Shown here: piece by piece, positions 1-12,270 of the stretch
Numbering within the stretch: the first letter of the stretch is position 1
Layout: each line of letters begins with the position of its first letter
Source of the DNA: Symbiodinium natans
Taxonomy: Eukaryota; Sar; Dinophyceae; Suessiales; Symbiodiniaceae
DNA: 62,000 nt
Reading direction: 5' to 3'
Assembly (NCBI GenBank): GCA_905221605.1
Contig: CAJNDS010000037.1
Location: forward strand, 1-62,000
The notes under the pieces: model-generated
The model's database searches: none
What the model was told of the DNA's origin: nothing
What the model saw: the letters and a program-made list of their open reading frames with translations, nothing else
Translations under genes and position numbers: made by a program

Positions 1-1955
1 CCCCAGCAATATTATTTTCTCAAAATTGCCTAGAAGGGTACCTCCTTATGTGGCCCGAGTCTATGGGTGTCGCTTCTTGGGCTTCTGGGTTGCTACAGTA
101 CTGTAGCTTCACAATAGCTTCACAGGACTTGAAGATGCGAACCAGTGCAACCACCTCCATAACGCCGCACTTCGACGATCGCTGCTTCCTGCTCAGCATG
201 TAAGCGTCACAACCCGGAAGTCCCACAAAACATGCAACAGGATCATCCCGTCCAAAAGCCCCGGCAAAGTTGTACAACCACGCGTGTGGTCCTTGCATAG
301 CGGACTTAGCTCGAAGAAGCAGCTACCTCGTTTTGCAAGGTTGAGGCTTAAGGTCTGGGATTGATGCAGGGTTACGGGCTTGGGCTTTCAATGCAAGTTT
401 CGGACGTATGGGATTCTACGCTTTCCTACACAGACAGCAGCAGACAGAGAATGCTGCGAAGGCTGCACCATGAGCTCAGCAACTAAGCATGTCCAGCTTT
501 CAGAGCTTTACAGTCTGGATGTGATGCGTTCCGATGCAAAGCCTTCTAGGTTTAACTTGTGCATTTTTGTTGAACAGAAACCGACAGCTCATCCACTGCA
601 AGCCATGTAACGCACCAGACCAGCACAATTCTGCCAAAAGAATACGAAGCAGGATGGAAAACTTGGGCCTTTGCAACAAAAGCGTCAAGCCCTGAAGCCG
701 ACTTGTGCAACTAAACGTATTAACCCCAGTGCTGCAAGTCGGCTGCCTGAAGGCGTCCAGGTCTGAACGGCAACTGGGAAGACCAAGCCTGCTGAACTTG
801 TTCCAGACTTTATTCGAAACACTGCATAAAGTTTGAGACCAGGTGAGGGGCAACATATGTTAGCCCCTTTTCGTACCATTGAAATGATGCCGCGTGCAAT
901 CTCAACAGTGCACCAACATTGGCATCTATCGCGTACTGCGTCCGTGTTCCGCTTTTTGCGAAACACACTTTCTTGGTTCTAATGATGACTGAAAACGTCT
1001 CACCTGCAGCGTTGCAGTTGCAGAAGCGTCCTTTCACCGGAACATGCGCTTCCTGTGAAAGATGTGCTTTGATAGGTGTCGGGAAATGGGAGAGCTAGGA
1101 ATCAAAAACAAAGCGCAACAAGCACAAAAACATAAACCTGCCCAGAGATTTTCTTCAAAAATTCTGAATATTTAGAATTTTGTTGGCCTCAGCAAAACTA
1201 CCCTCAACGAGAGAAGGAAAGCTCTTGCTCGGAACGTGAGGCTTTTGCAGTTCCGCCCGAGAATAAGTTTTGGAAGACATTGTCCAGAATGCTAAAATTG
1301 TAAATGTTGAACATAGAGACGACATGACCGAATGATTCTTGTGAACATGCTTAATTGTGGTTATGTGAAGTTCTTTTAGTTGCTATGTTGTGTACTTTGC
1401 CTTGTAAATAGAACGTTGAACTTCAGACTTTCTAAACTTACGATTCTAGACCTCAAAAAACTGCAGGAGAAACATGTTCGCGTCGCACCAAAAACTGGAC
1501 CAACACCAACCAGGACCCAGCTTGGATGACAGCGCAGAAGTGCAGCCGACTGTTCAAAGAGGACTGGAAGCAACCCTGAGCTTTCGACCTGAGAAACTTA
1601 GGGTTCAGGAATTAAGGGAGCCTCTGCCTCCACCCTGCCGAGCGCCAGAAACCTACGCTGCGAACCAAGGTCTCGTCATTGAAAGCCTGCAGTGCTCGTA
1701 TCAGAATGCTGTCAGCGCAGGGTGCTTGGGGACATGAGCTTGTCGCATAAAAATGGCTTGTGCCTAAATCCGGAAGGGGGATCCAAGCCTGAAACGATCC
1801 ATCCTGTCCTTGAACATGTAACATTTTACGGCCGATGGTGTGAGATCTTCTGAGGAGGATGCGACACTGCAGCCGACACAACCCTAAGAGCTTTCTTAAT
1901 GCAGAAAGCACCTCCCTTCACAAGCAGAAAATTGCTAAGGATTGTCTTATAAGGC
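1..1955. other. anonymous DNA, no proven gene
   Basis: No recognisable domain, RNA gene or mobile element. Three plus-strand stretches have protein-like composition and could be exons or relics. At 471-608 an open frame contains SRFNLCIFVE and ends with TAA. At about 611-829 an open frame with one internal TGA ends near FIRNTA. At 1,474-1,737 there is an 87-codon ATG frame rich in Gln, Glu and Pro. None has a motif I can name, and the first two lie in different frames. They should be treated as unproven. Confidence 0.4.
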
Positions 1956-2395
1956 GTCGGCAGGAAGAACGCTACTCCAAGGGCAAGGTCAAGCACACAA
2001 GACGTCAGCAAGAGTGAGAAGGGAACGCCCATTGCTCTCCGTCGAGAGTTCTGCAATGTCTTACGCGAAAAATGCTGGCGAACCCCAAATACCACAACCA
2101 GATAACGGCTGCTTCACGGAAAGTAAGACTAGTCTTGAATTGAGTTAAACGAATGTTCTGCAAACCAAAAGACAAATTCGTCGGCAGGAAGAACGCTAGC
2201 TCCAAGGGCAAGGTCAAGCACACAAGACGTCAGCAAGAGTGAGAAGGGAACGCCCATTGCTCTCCGTCGAGAGTTCTGCAATGTCTTACGCGAAAAATGC
2301 TGGCGAACCCCAAATACCACAACCAGATAACGGAAAGTAAGACTAGTCTTGAATTGAGTTAAACGAATGTTCTGCAAACCAAAAGACAAATTCAA
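1956..2395 (+). repeat. tandem direct duplication, 224-bp unit
   Basis: The segment beginning GTCGGCAGGAAGAACGC at 1,956 is repeated from 2,180. The two units are almost identical over their whole length. The differences I can see are a 9-bp CTGCTTCAC present only in the first unit (near 2,109-2,117) and one extra G near the start of the second. Both units end with GACAAATTC. The near identity suggests a recent duplication. Open frames on either strand merely repeat across the units and are not convincing genes. Confidence 0.9.
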
Positions 2396-4480
2396 CTGCC
2401 TACGTTGCTGGACCCACCCTCATCGACGCGCTTGTTGTGGCCGCATCCACCGACAGCCTCAGGTTTGTCATGGCGTCCTAAGAAGTATGTGCTGCCAGCA
2501 GTTGTAAACACCACCTTCGGCAATTGCATGTGAAGGTCCATAGAAATTCAACTGCTTGCGAACATGCAGCTGCTTTCGCGTCAAGTCCACACTACTTCTG
2601 TTGCTCCTGAGCAACTTTACAGAGATTCAGCACAAGGTCCTACACCCTAAAAACAGTGGGCCCTAAGCCCGAACCTTTGGAAGGAATTGGGCCTAGAGTG
2701 TCTTTTCGCAAGAGCCACAAGAAACGGATCTCGGCCATGGGGATTCGGTATGGTGAAAAGCGGGGTATGGATTGAAGACATCATGCTTCGACTTAAACAA
2801 AACCTTAGGCTTTGTGCCGAGATTCAACTCTTGCAGGAGATGCGGAATGCTGTCGAAACCTGGGGCTCACAGTCAACTATGAACTTTAGACCTTAGATTG
2901 TGTTTCAGTTCGCTTAAGGATAGCCCGCTAGCAATAAGGAATACTCCGATGAGTTGGCCATCATTGATTCGCACGATGCCAGAACACGGGTGCCACTATC
3001 TTGAGCAAAGTTGGTGCTTCCGTCATAGAACTCTCAGATTAAAAGTCGAAGGTCCAGCGTTCGCCATTTCTGGCGCTTGTTGCTTTACGTGCCGGGGTTT
3101 GGGGCCGCCTCCCAAAAACTGCACCACGCATGACATGAACACAGCTTCTCGACACCTGGCACAAAGAAAGCACTGCCCTTCGATGTGTTGGAAATCGCAT
3201 GCATCGAAAAATATTGCGTGTATCGATATAATTTTGGGCAACTGACCCCAACTAAGCACTGTAACTAGCAAATGCCGAGACAAGCAGCTTGTCGGTTTTG
3301 TGCTCTAACATCCGTCTGGAGGGTAAGGCAGCAGAGCCCGCGGAACCCTGGAACACGCAATCAGTCCAACACCTTCAACCGGGCCAATGACCTTACTGAG
3401 AAAGAGCCAAGACACGGTGGATGTGTGGGAACTGCGCAAAAGATGTGTACCTTGCTCCAGATTTTTGGCATCATCGGGTCGCTGGTACAAATAATACTTT
3501 CCGCCCAAACCTGGAAGGATCGGAGTAAGCTTGTTTTGAGTGAATCACAAAGATCAACCGGCTAGCCCTGCATCCGAACCCAATCCCAAGGAAGAATCTT
3601 AAAGCCTTTTGTTTCCAACTGTGCTGGGTGTTCGGCCCCGACTTTAGGGTTTGGGCTTCTTCTTGACCAAGCGCTTGATACGACATCACGGGGCTTGTGG
3701 GGTCGGGCTTCGAACCCCAGAATGGCATGCCAAGATCTTTGCAAGTTTCAGTGCAACGCGTCCTACGCGCCACAGCATGGCTCGGAGGAGTTCTGCTGAA
3801 ATACGGATATATAGATCAAATGAAAGGACCTTGACAAAGGAAAGAAGGAGCTCAGCTATACGCCGAAGTTGCGCAGAGTGATGACTCGGAAAATCCGCCA
3901 GGTGGTGAAACAGGATATTCCACTGCGTTAAACCTTCTCAAGTCACTGTGAAGCCTTCTGAGCCTTCCGCTGGTACCAATATTTCCGTGATTCCAAGGGC
4001 GCAAAGGCGAAAGGAGGATGCGGATGCCTCAGTGATTGGCAGCCTGCATTTCTGGTTCATGAATCGCTATCCAGGGGTCTGGTGGCTACGGTGTTGGTTG
4101 GTTTTGGGGTGTTGTCTCTGTTGTTGATGCATGTAGCGTAGCATGCACATTCCCAACCCTCCAGATTCCAAGCCGTGCAACATTAAACCTTCGAAAATGA
4201 TGCTTTCCAAATGGAGCTCCCCAAACCCCATCCGCATTTCAATGGAGCAAGTTTGCGCAGGATCTCCTGCAGCCTGCAGCCTGCATGTGCAAATTCTTCA
4301 GGGCCCATCTGGCGCTCTTGAAAGGTTGCTTTTAACAATGTTGGGCGCGTTGGAATCGGGAGAGGGAACGACAAGGAACCATGACTACGAATGCATTTGT
4401 GCCTTGACTTCTTCGGAGCCTCGCTTACATGACGCAGGCCATTTTCGTAGGGGCTTTTACCGATGCACACACCCCAGATA
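2396..4480. other. anonymous DNA
   Basis: No gene recognised. Open frames of up to about 115 codons (for example 2,898-3,245 plus) lack any known motif. A tRNA-like relic is listed separately at 3,699-3,783. The end of this stretch runs into the trinucleotide repeats. Confidence 0.4.
3699..3783 (-). pseudogene. tRNA-like relic with A- and B-box matches
   Basis: On the minus strand, TGGCGCGTAGGA (3,761-3,772) resembles an internal A box and GGTTCGAAGCC (3,706-3,716) fits the B-box consensus. Between them, TTGCA and TGCAA form a five-pair anticodon stem around CTGAAACT, which contains CTGAAA as in tRNA-Phe (GAA) but has one base too many. GCGC and GCGT could pair as a D stem. The acceptor arms do not pair, and the stretch before the T arm is too long and holds the palindrome TGGCATGCCA. 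This is not a functional tRNA. It may be a pseudogene or the head of a tRNA-derived SINE. Confidence 0.25.
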
Positions 4481-4702
4481 CATCCACCAACACCACCAGC
4501 ATCAACACCACCAACACCGACACCACCAAAACCAACACCACCAACGCCAACACAGCGGCGGCGGCGGCAGCAAGAGCAGCAAGAGCAGCAAGAGCAGCAA
4601 GAGCAGCAAGAGCAGCAAGAGCAGCAAGAGCAGCAAGAGCAGCAAGAGCAGCAAGAGCGGAAAGAGCAACAACAGCAGCAAAGGCAGCAACAGCAACAGT
4701 AG
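4481..4702 (+). repeat. CAC-type then (AGCAGCAAG)n microsatellite
   Basis: CAC/CAA trinucleotides at about 4,486-4,552 pass through GGC repeats into a 9-bp unit AGCAGCAAG repeated about ten times to 4,660, then degenerate CAG/CAA. All six frames stay open here, giving poly-Gln, poly-Ser, poly-Ala and poly-Leu products that are artefacts of the repeat. Confidence 0.9.
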
Positions 4703-5289
4703 GTCTATTGTGGCATCTGCTCATTCCTGACTCGCTAGAGACTCCCGAGTGACCTCAAGTGCCTCACCGGTGCAACGTAGGGCTTGACAATGTGGAAACT
4801 AAACTTCTTAAGAACTTAACATCTCTGATCTGCATTGAAGGTGACCGGAAAATTCGCACTTTTCCTCAGACACCACACCCCAACCAAAACTCCACTCAAG
4901 TACCGGAAACTTGAAACTTCAAACCTTCGAAACCCACCGCAGCTGCATTGGCCAAGAGGCCTCACGGACACGTCGCATCCTAACTGACGGTCGCAGCCAG
5001 GGCTCACCTTATGGGAAGAGCGATTCAGCACTTGGTTAGGTGTCGAGCTCTGATGGGAAGGAAAGCTCCACGTTGATGCCCCTCTGCCTTCCGGATTTGG
5101 AAGGTCTGTGAATGTAGATCTTTGTGCGTCCCGATTGACACTCTTGTGCAAGATCCAATGTTCTGCTCAAGTTAAGCATGCGCAGGCAACATTTGAAACA
5201 AGCACGTAAATACAACTATACACCAAGTAAAACAAGGGCTGAGGATGTGGGACTCGCAAGCACAGCGAACAAAGAAAATAGGAAAGGCA
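4703..5289. other. anonymous DNA
   Basis: No supported gene, RNA or repeat. Open frames are short and lack motifs. Confidence 0.4.
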
Positions 5290-5925
5290 TCGGCCAGCCC
5301 GCACCGCACAACCAAGGCTTCAGTGCGGTCATGCGGCCCTGCCAAGCCCCCATGAAACCCCCCGAAGCTGCAACGAGTTTCTAAGCCCTAAGCCTGCCAA
5401 GGCTGCAACGAGTTTCTAGCCCTAACCCGGCGCGGGTTGCAGCCCCTGCCAAGCCCCCCCGAAACCACCCGAAGCAGCAACGAGTTTCTAAGCCCTAAGC
5501 CGGCGCGGGTGCCAGCCCGCACCCCCTGCCAAGCCACCTTGAAACCCCTCGGCCTCGTAGCTGCAACGAGTTTCGAAGCGCGCAGGGGGTGCCAAGCCCC
5601 CTGAAACCCCCGCCCTGAATCGGTGCGGGTTGCCAGCCCGCACCCCTGCCAAGCCGCCGTGGGTTGCCAGCCCGCACCCCCGTGCCAAGCCGCCCAGCAA
5701 CGATTTTCTAAGCCCTAAGCCCGCATCGGGTCGCACCCCCTGCCAAGGCCCCCTGAAACCCCCCGAAGCTGCAACGAGTTTCTATGCCCTGAGTCGGTGC
5801 GGGTGGCCAAGCCCTGAACCCCCCCGAAGCTTGGCAGGCGGTGCTGGCTGGCCACCCGCGCCGGCTCAGGGCTTAGAAATTCGTTGCTGGGCGGCTTGGC
5901 AGGGGGTGCGGGCAAGCAGTGCATG
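5290..5925. repeat. GC-rich dispersed repeat family, locus 1
   Basis: Irregular copies of a module containing GCTGCAACGAGTTTCTAAGCC, a hairpin-forming core and CACCCCCTGCCAAGCC. The best core, near 5,625-5,648, reads GGTGCGGG-ttgccag-CCCGCACC and can form an 8-bp stem. The same module is arrayed at 26.5-28.0 kb and occurs singly at 35.0-35.1 and 37.1-37.4 kb. It is very rich in C on this strand, and the open frames across it are repeat artefacts. Confidence 0.85.
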
Positions 5926-7884
5926 GGAGACACCCGCTATTGCAGCATGCAGGTTCTGACACAATACAATGCGGCACTTACCTGCACCGTCAAGGCGCCA
6001 GTTTGAAACTGTGCACAGTGGGTTTCACCTCAATAGAGTACAGCCTACAAACTCTAAAGGCAATATTCGTGTCGATAATGATAATTCCACCCAGCTGTAT
6101 CCGAAGCAGTGCGTAGGCTAGATGGGTCTCGTGCTAGCGGCTACATCAACAAAGCCACAACAGGATTCGGGGCCGGCAGGGCCAAAGATGCTTTGTTGCA
6201 ACCCGCAGAAACCAGAAGCTTTATGGAAGAAAATTTCGGCTCGTTCAACATTGAAATTTGCCGCATCACAAATTGCCCCCCCCCCCCCCCACCTCCCCCT
6301 CAGGGAAACTTCGAGCAACTGATTTAGAAGCTCTGCTGTTTGAAAAGGGTCGGTGTCAATGTTCATTTCAGAGTCTTTGCAACTCGTCATTGAAATCAAG
6401 CGTCGGGTTTGGAGCTCATGGTGCTGAATCGAAAAAATTCAAGCGAGCCAGCTTCAAACTATTTTGCTATGTGCTTTGCAGGCGAAAGGGGTGGCGTTCA
6501 AAGCTGCACGAGACATCCCGTCGAAGGCCAAAACATGCAGACAGAAATGACCAGCCCTTGCACACCTCCTCGTCGAGAGCCCGTGGAGGACATCGTGTTT
6601 CGAATCGTTTTGGAAAATTGTCTCTCTCACTCTTGAAGTCAAATGCAACCAGCTGTGTCCAGTGAAGAAACGGAGTCCACAGAATGTCTTCGAAACATCG
6701 GGGCTTTACAACACCCGATCGCCTCATGCAAAAAGAGAAGTGCTGCTTGTCAATCTTGTTTCGACTGCGTCCACATTGATGCACAAATTGAGTTCAAGCA
6801 CGTCAAGATGGAGATGGAAGAATATAGAAGACGCTTGGGGCAAAGTACCAGCTGAAATCAAGAAGGTATTAACTATGTATTAACTGCTTGGATGAGTAAG
6901 AAGGAAAGGTAAACAAAGCAAACCAGGTCCAACATGATGGTTTCTGGGCCGAGGAGTATGCAGCGACTTTGTGGTCGACAAAGAAAGAAGTGGTTGGCGC
7001 TACCCTCGACCATGATCGCGGCCCCATCGTCCGGCAAAAAAAGGCATCGCGCGGAAGGATCTCTTCCCAGCAGCCGCAAAAAAGTTTTGAAGCTGTGCGG
7101 TTCCTGCGCAGCATTTTGCCAGCACCTCAGTTTTTGCAGATAACGCTGATGCTCGGCTGTCATCGGGGATTTGATACCGCTTCAGCAGGGTGAAGAGGTT
7201 TTGGCGCTCCGTGATGGCCCAACTTCAAGTTTGCAAGTGTTCGGCCCCGGAGGCCACATATCCAACCAAAGGTCGAAGGTAGCGAAATGTAGCAGTCGGA
7301 ACATCTTCTGAAAGTCCATGTCTGGGTGTGGCGTCAAGATCTGGTGACCCTTTTGCTGCTCGGAGATCAAGGGAAAAACGGAGACAAAACTCAGACTGCT
7401 GTGGTGCCTTCGTTCCAGCCGAGTTCTATCCTTCGCTCCTGAGCAATGGAGCAACCTCTCGCCTCCAAAGCAAACTGCTGTGAGCGGTTCCATCAGCACA
7501 TGTAGTTTGAGGTCAAGGCCTAGGGTTTCCGGGCCATTTGAGGCCTTTGCCTTTAAGGGAACGTGCGTCACCAACCTCGTCGCACGCACGGGTTCACATT
7601 TGCATTCTGCCGCAGACACCCAAATCACAAAGCACACCCAATACCCTGATGATGAGCATTCCTGCCTATGAACCAGCGAGGATATGCCCAGGTAGTTGCT
7701 CCACCCTCCCAGCCTTGATGTGTCCGAGGGGCGTCCCAGTAGATGGATGTTGTGGCGCCCAGATTGCCCTGCTCAATGCGCGCAATGGTCAAGCTTCAGG
7801 CTAAGTAAGTACAGTACGGGTCGCTGGTGTGCTCGGACTTGACGGACACGAAGGGTCGAAGAGGTTACCCAACATCGTGCGTTT
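5926..7884. other. anonymous DNA with a C15 run
   Basis: No recognisable gene. A run of 15 C lies at 6,276-6,290. Several open frames of 60-150 codons occur (the longest is minus 7,182-7,637), but none shows a domain or convincing splice context. Confidence 0.4.
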
Positions 7885-7994
7885 AGCGTCCGCAAGCGTC
7901 CGCGAGCGTCCGCGAGCGTCCGCGAGCGTCCGCGAGCGTCCTCAAGCACGCGCAAGCGTCCGCAAGGATTCGTGAGCGTACGCGAGCGTTCGCG
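7885..7994 (+). repeat. 10-bp minisatellite AGCGTCCGCG
   Basis: About eleven copies of a decamer related to AGCGTCCGCG, kept in exact 10-bp register, with changes such as CGCAAGCGTC and CTCAAGCACG toward the end. A period close to one helical turn is worth noting. No gene overlaps convincingly. Confidence 0.85.
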
Positions 7995-8259
7995 CATGGG
8001 CTGCATGTCGTCGTCACTTTGGGAGGTTGAGGCCTGAACAATCACGACAATCGGATGGGGTGTGCCATCCTAGTAACTGTCTCACCTCTGGAGGACTCTG
8101 AGGGGTTTGAAGCAGCTTTTTAGGGTGTTGGGGGGCCTCGACTGTGCTGACGCGGAGGATGAACGGCTTCATGTTTTGACAACTTCAAGAGTTGCTTTTG
8201 GAGCCGTGGTTCAGCGTTGGAGCGTTCAGGGAGGAGGGGGCCAGGTCGGATTCAATATT

Positions 8260-8608
8260 GTTCGATTCGAGAGAGGAAGAGGGACAGCAAGAGGAGAAAG
8301 AGACCGAGAAAGAGATAGAGGGAGATAGAGGGAGAGGGGGGAGGGAGAGAGAGAGAGCGGGAGAGAGAGAGAGGATTCGTTGTGCTGAAAGGAATGTTCT
8401 CTCAGGACAGCTCGCTGCATATGTTACAGGCGGCAGCATGACTGTGCTGCATAGACGACGAACAATTAATATTTCCCAAGGTGACGAGAAAACCGAAACA
8501 GAGAAAGATAAAGATATGGCTACAGAGAGAGAGAGACAGGGAGGGAGAGAGAGAGAGAGAGAGAGACAGAGAGAGAGAGAGAGGGAAACAGATACAAGGA
8601 GATAGAGA
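8260..8608 (+). repeat. two polypurine GA-rich tracts
   Basis: Purine-only GA/GGA repeats occur at about 8,260-8,376 and 8,521-8,608, separated by about 145 bp of ordinary sequence. Open frames here code only for Arg/Glu or Ser/Leu strings. Such homopurine tracts can adopt triplex structures. Confidence 0.85.
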
Positions 8609-9434
8609 AAGTGAGAGAAGATAGAAAGCGGCATCCGCGTCGGTTAGATTCGCCATGTCTGCATTCGGGTTCGTTAAGAAGGGAAGCGACTTCCCAATTC
8701 GACGCCTGCACTGTATTTACCTTCGCTGAGCGTATTGGTGAAGCTCCGGCATTCAAGCAGTGACCCAGTGGAAACTTCGAATCCCCAGAGCGCCCACCAC
8801 TTCATGCAACACGGTTTGTCAGATACCCACACACACAGAGAACTCTTTCGTGGTCAAGCCTTTCTACTCCGAACACCAAAGAAGCCCTGCCAAGCTGCCA
8901 TAGGAAGCGAATGCCCCCGAGTGTTTCTAAGATTCTAAGACCGTCTAGGCCAATATAGCCCTTGCGCAGTGTAGAGGAAGCTTGCAAACCTTAAAAGAGC
9001 CGCCTCTGCGTCAAAGACCAGTCGCAGCGCCCAGTCCCGCGAGGGTAGAAGCAGCGGGATGGCCATCGAATAAAACTCGAAGAAAGCCTACCAGGGAGGC
9101 GTCGGGTGCCGCAGATTGTACATAGGGGTATCGGATTTTTAAGGCGACCTACATGGAGGCACAGCCTGCGAGTTTCAGCTCGTTTCAGAAAACGTGGCCC
9201 CCGCAAGCCCATACGCCTGGACCACAGTATGTGGCAAGGCTCAGCCTTTTCTGAATCAGCTACCGCGGACAACCAATCCTGCAAGAAAACCGAGAAAGGC
9301 CGCGGGGCGGAAGCAAGCACATGCGAGGAGAATCCCAACCCTTTTGTGTTTTGCGCGGCCGTTTAGGGATTGGGTTTGTGCCTGAGTGCTTCTGCATGCA
9401 CAAGAAGCATGAGCATGGGGGTCACCGACTTTTT

Positions 9435-9436
<2 letters not shown>
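8609..9436. other. anonymous DNA
   Basis: Nothing recognised: no coding motif, no structured repeat. Confidence 0.4.

Positions 9437-9470
<34 letters not shown>
9437..9470 (+). repeat. G34 homopolymer
   Basis: Thirty-four consecutive G, preceded by a run of seven T and followed by G-rich sequence (TCTGGGG, TTGGGGG). It is capable of G-quadruplex formation. The exact length may also reflect sequencing or assembly limits. Confidence 0.9.
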
Positions 9471-9471
<1 letters not shown>

Positions 9472-11909
9472 CTGGGGACCTCTATTGGGGGCTTCAAGGG
9501 GTCTGGGGGCTTCTAGGGGTCAAGCCCACCAACCCACCGTAGAGTTGGCTGAATCCTAAGGGGCCTTTTCTAAGGATCTGAATTGCAAACACTTCAACAA
9601 TACCTTCAAACACTCTTATGGCCATAGCGGCCTGAGGATAGACGATAGACAAGCACCTCGCCTGGAAGCAGGTGGCCCCAACAAAACTCAACAAAACTCC
9701 TTGAATGGAAGCCCTCCTTGCAAACCAAAGTGGCCATCAGCGCGTGCTCCCATGGAAGCAGGACAACTGCCTCGGGTTCCAGGGGCGTTTGGAACTTACA
9801 CCAACCTGGTAGAAGAAGCTCAGGACTTCGAGGTGGAACTTGCACAGCTTGAAACATTCCAAGTGGACTGACAGTACCGGGCTTCAATGTAAGCATCCAG
9901 ACCTCAAAAACCAAAACATCCACAACTTTTAGTGTCTGTCGGGCGAACGAAATTGTACTGGTTGCTGAGTTAACAGCCCTTGCCTCAGCTAGTTGGTAAA
10001 GGCTTTCAGCTTTCATACGGCAAGGGTTCTTCGCCGTGTGGAACGGCGAAACATGAAACAAGAAAACGACTGCTGGGGAACAACACAGCACAGAATGATG
10101 ATTCTGCGACGAGTTGAAAATCAGACCACATATACACATGCGCGCGCACACACACACACACCAATTTGGCTCCCGGGCCCAAGAAAAGCACCCCTGAAGC
10201 AAAACATTCTAAAAAGTACGAGGTCAGGGGCACAACGGACGCAAGCAACGCAAGCAACGCATGGCAGCAACGCACGCAAGGCTTCAGAAGCTTCTGATCA
10301 GAGGCGTCCACCCGGTGGGAGGCCATCTCCTGGAAACTCAACCTGCAACTTGGGTTCCATGATGTTCCATGTATAGGTCTTTCAGGTGCAGGGTTTCGGG
10401 TTTGGAGCGGTTCTGGAACTTGGAGGTTGAGCTCTTGGGTGTGTGCGCTGCTTTCAGGGGTATCCTTGCCTTCCTGATGAGCTCGAGAGTCTTGGAAGGT
10501 AGTACAAGTGTAAAGTTCCGTGCAATCGACTGCGCAGGTGGCAAGCCAGGCATGGCGAGTTTGGCGCGGAGCCCGAGCCTTGAACCTCGAAGAATGGCAC
10601 AGACTCGTGTCCTGGACCCCCGCAAGCCGACTGAGCACCAGGCTTTGAGTCCGAGTTGGCCACGTTAAACTTTATTGGGTACCTGAGGTTGGGCATCCAA
10701 GGTTGGGCATCCAATTCAATTTGGGATGCTTATGGCCGTGCTTGGGGCTTCGTGGCTTGGTTAAGCAAGGCTTTGTGAGTTGGACTTGGTTAGGCATACA
10801 AGCAATGCTTCGCAAACTCCAAATCAAGAGCCATCGGCCATTCTCGGATAGTTGGATGTCTGATTTCGCTAGCTCTGGCATGAACGAGGATTTGCTGACT
10901 ACGGCCATGGCGGTCGTTGGTTTGCAAATTCGGCTTTGTGTTTGTTTTGCTTCGGCTGCGCTGTCTGCAGACTTTGTTGGTTGACATAGGCCTGGATTTG
11001 CTGAATCCTTCTGCTCTCTCATCTCGGTCTCCTGCTCTTTTCCGCACTCGTCCTCGCAAAACATGAGGACGTACTTTCCTTCGTTTTGGGGCTCTTCAGC
11101 GTCGCTTCGTGCGTCTGCTCTGAGAGATCTACATTCCGCGGTACTCGAAATTGCGCTCCCAACCCATTGAAACGAGTCAGCACGAGGAAAAATGCTCGAT
11201 TCGGTGTTTGTGCCTTCGTACCAGAGTACTCCACACTGTGCATGATGTTTCTGAATCATGGTTAATGGCATGTATGTCTGACATCATATTTGTTAATTCC
11301 AGCATGCGGATGCCGGAAACCTTCAAACCCGGAGAAGGCTGAAAACCATGACTTCAGTCGGCAGCCTCATCCTTCAATTACAGAGGGCACTGCTCGTCCA
11401 TGAAGCGCTGCAGCGCGCAATCCAGCGTCACCCACAGAAACTTCGTGCGAGACACCTGACGACCCCCCGTGCCAGACACAGACACAGTTCTACCCAAATA
11501 CTACTGACTTGTGCATTTTGAAGGCACGTGAAACGAAGAACAATGAAGTGCAACACATAACAAAGAAGTGTGACGAAGTGAGACGCGTGAAAACGAGTGC
11601 ACATGAAATAGCATGCAATTGACAAGTTGCTGCATCAAAGGCCGATCAGGAAAAAGTGTCAGTCGTCAATGCGTGAAAGACATCAACGAGTCTTGTAGTC
11701 ATGCTTTGATGGATTTCGCACGGCTTCGTTTGCTCTTGCGTCGCTTGATCTTCGGGTCCGGCATTTCTGATTCAGGCTTTGATCTCAGGACTCGTACTTG
11801 CTCGCATTAAACTCTCATCTTTGCAACCTGGGTGGAGCAACCTACAGAAGAACATGTGCGCAGAGGAAGTCGCTGGTCGGACAGTGTAAGCCCTTCGAAA
11901 TCTATGCCT
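9471..11909. other. anonymous DNA with short CA repeat
   Basis: No supported gene. A (CG)/(CA) dinucleotide run lies at about 10,138-10,163. Opposed open frames of 190-210 codons (minus 10,006-10,638; minus 10,672-11,271) show no domain, and each is matched by open frames on the other strand. Confidence 0.4.
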
Positions 11910-12140
11910 ATGCCAAGATCCCCAAAATCCCAAACATCCAACAATCCCAAAGATCCCCACAAAAAAACCCCACAAAACAAACATCCCAAAGATCCCAAAG
12001 ATCCCCAAAAACCGAAGAACCCAAAAATCCCAAAGAGCCCGAAAAATTCCAAAGATCCCCAAAATCCCAAAAATCCAACAAGTCCAAAAATTCCCAAAAA
12101 CCCAAGTAATCCCCAAAAATCCCCAAAAACCCCAAAATCC
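11910..12140 (+). repeat. degenerate CCAAAAATCC-type repeat
   Basis: An A/C-rich tract of imperfect units such as CCCAAAGAT and CCCAAAAATC with a period of about 9-12 bases. It keeps several frames open, giving Pro/Lys/Asn or Phe/Gly/Trp strings, none of which is a credible protein. Confidence 0.8.
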
Positions 12141-12270
12141 AAACCCAGAGCGCTTGGAAGGCAAGGGCCGGGCCAGCATCGCTTCCAGCGGCTTGGTTGG
12201 GGTCTTGGCAGGCTCTAAGGGTTCAACGCAGCTTTTGGGCTGCAGGCTTTGCCTGCATGGATGAAGTCGA

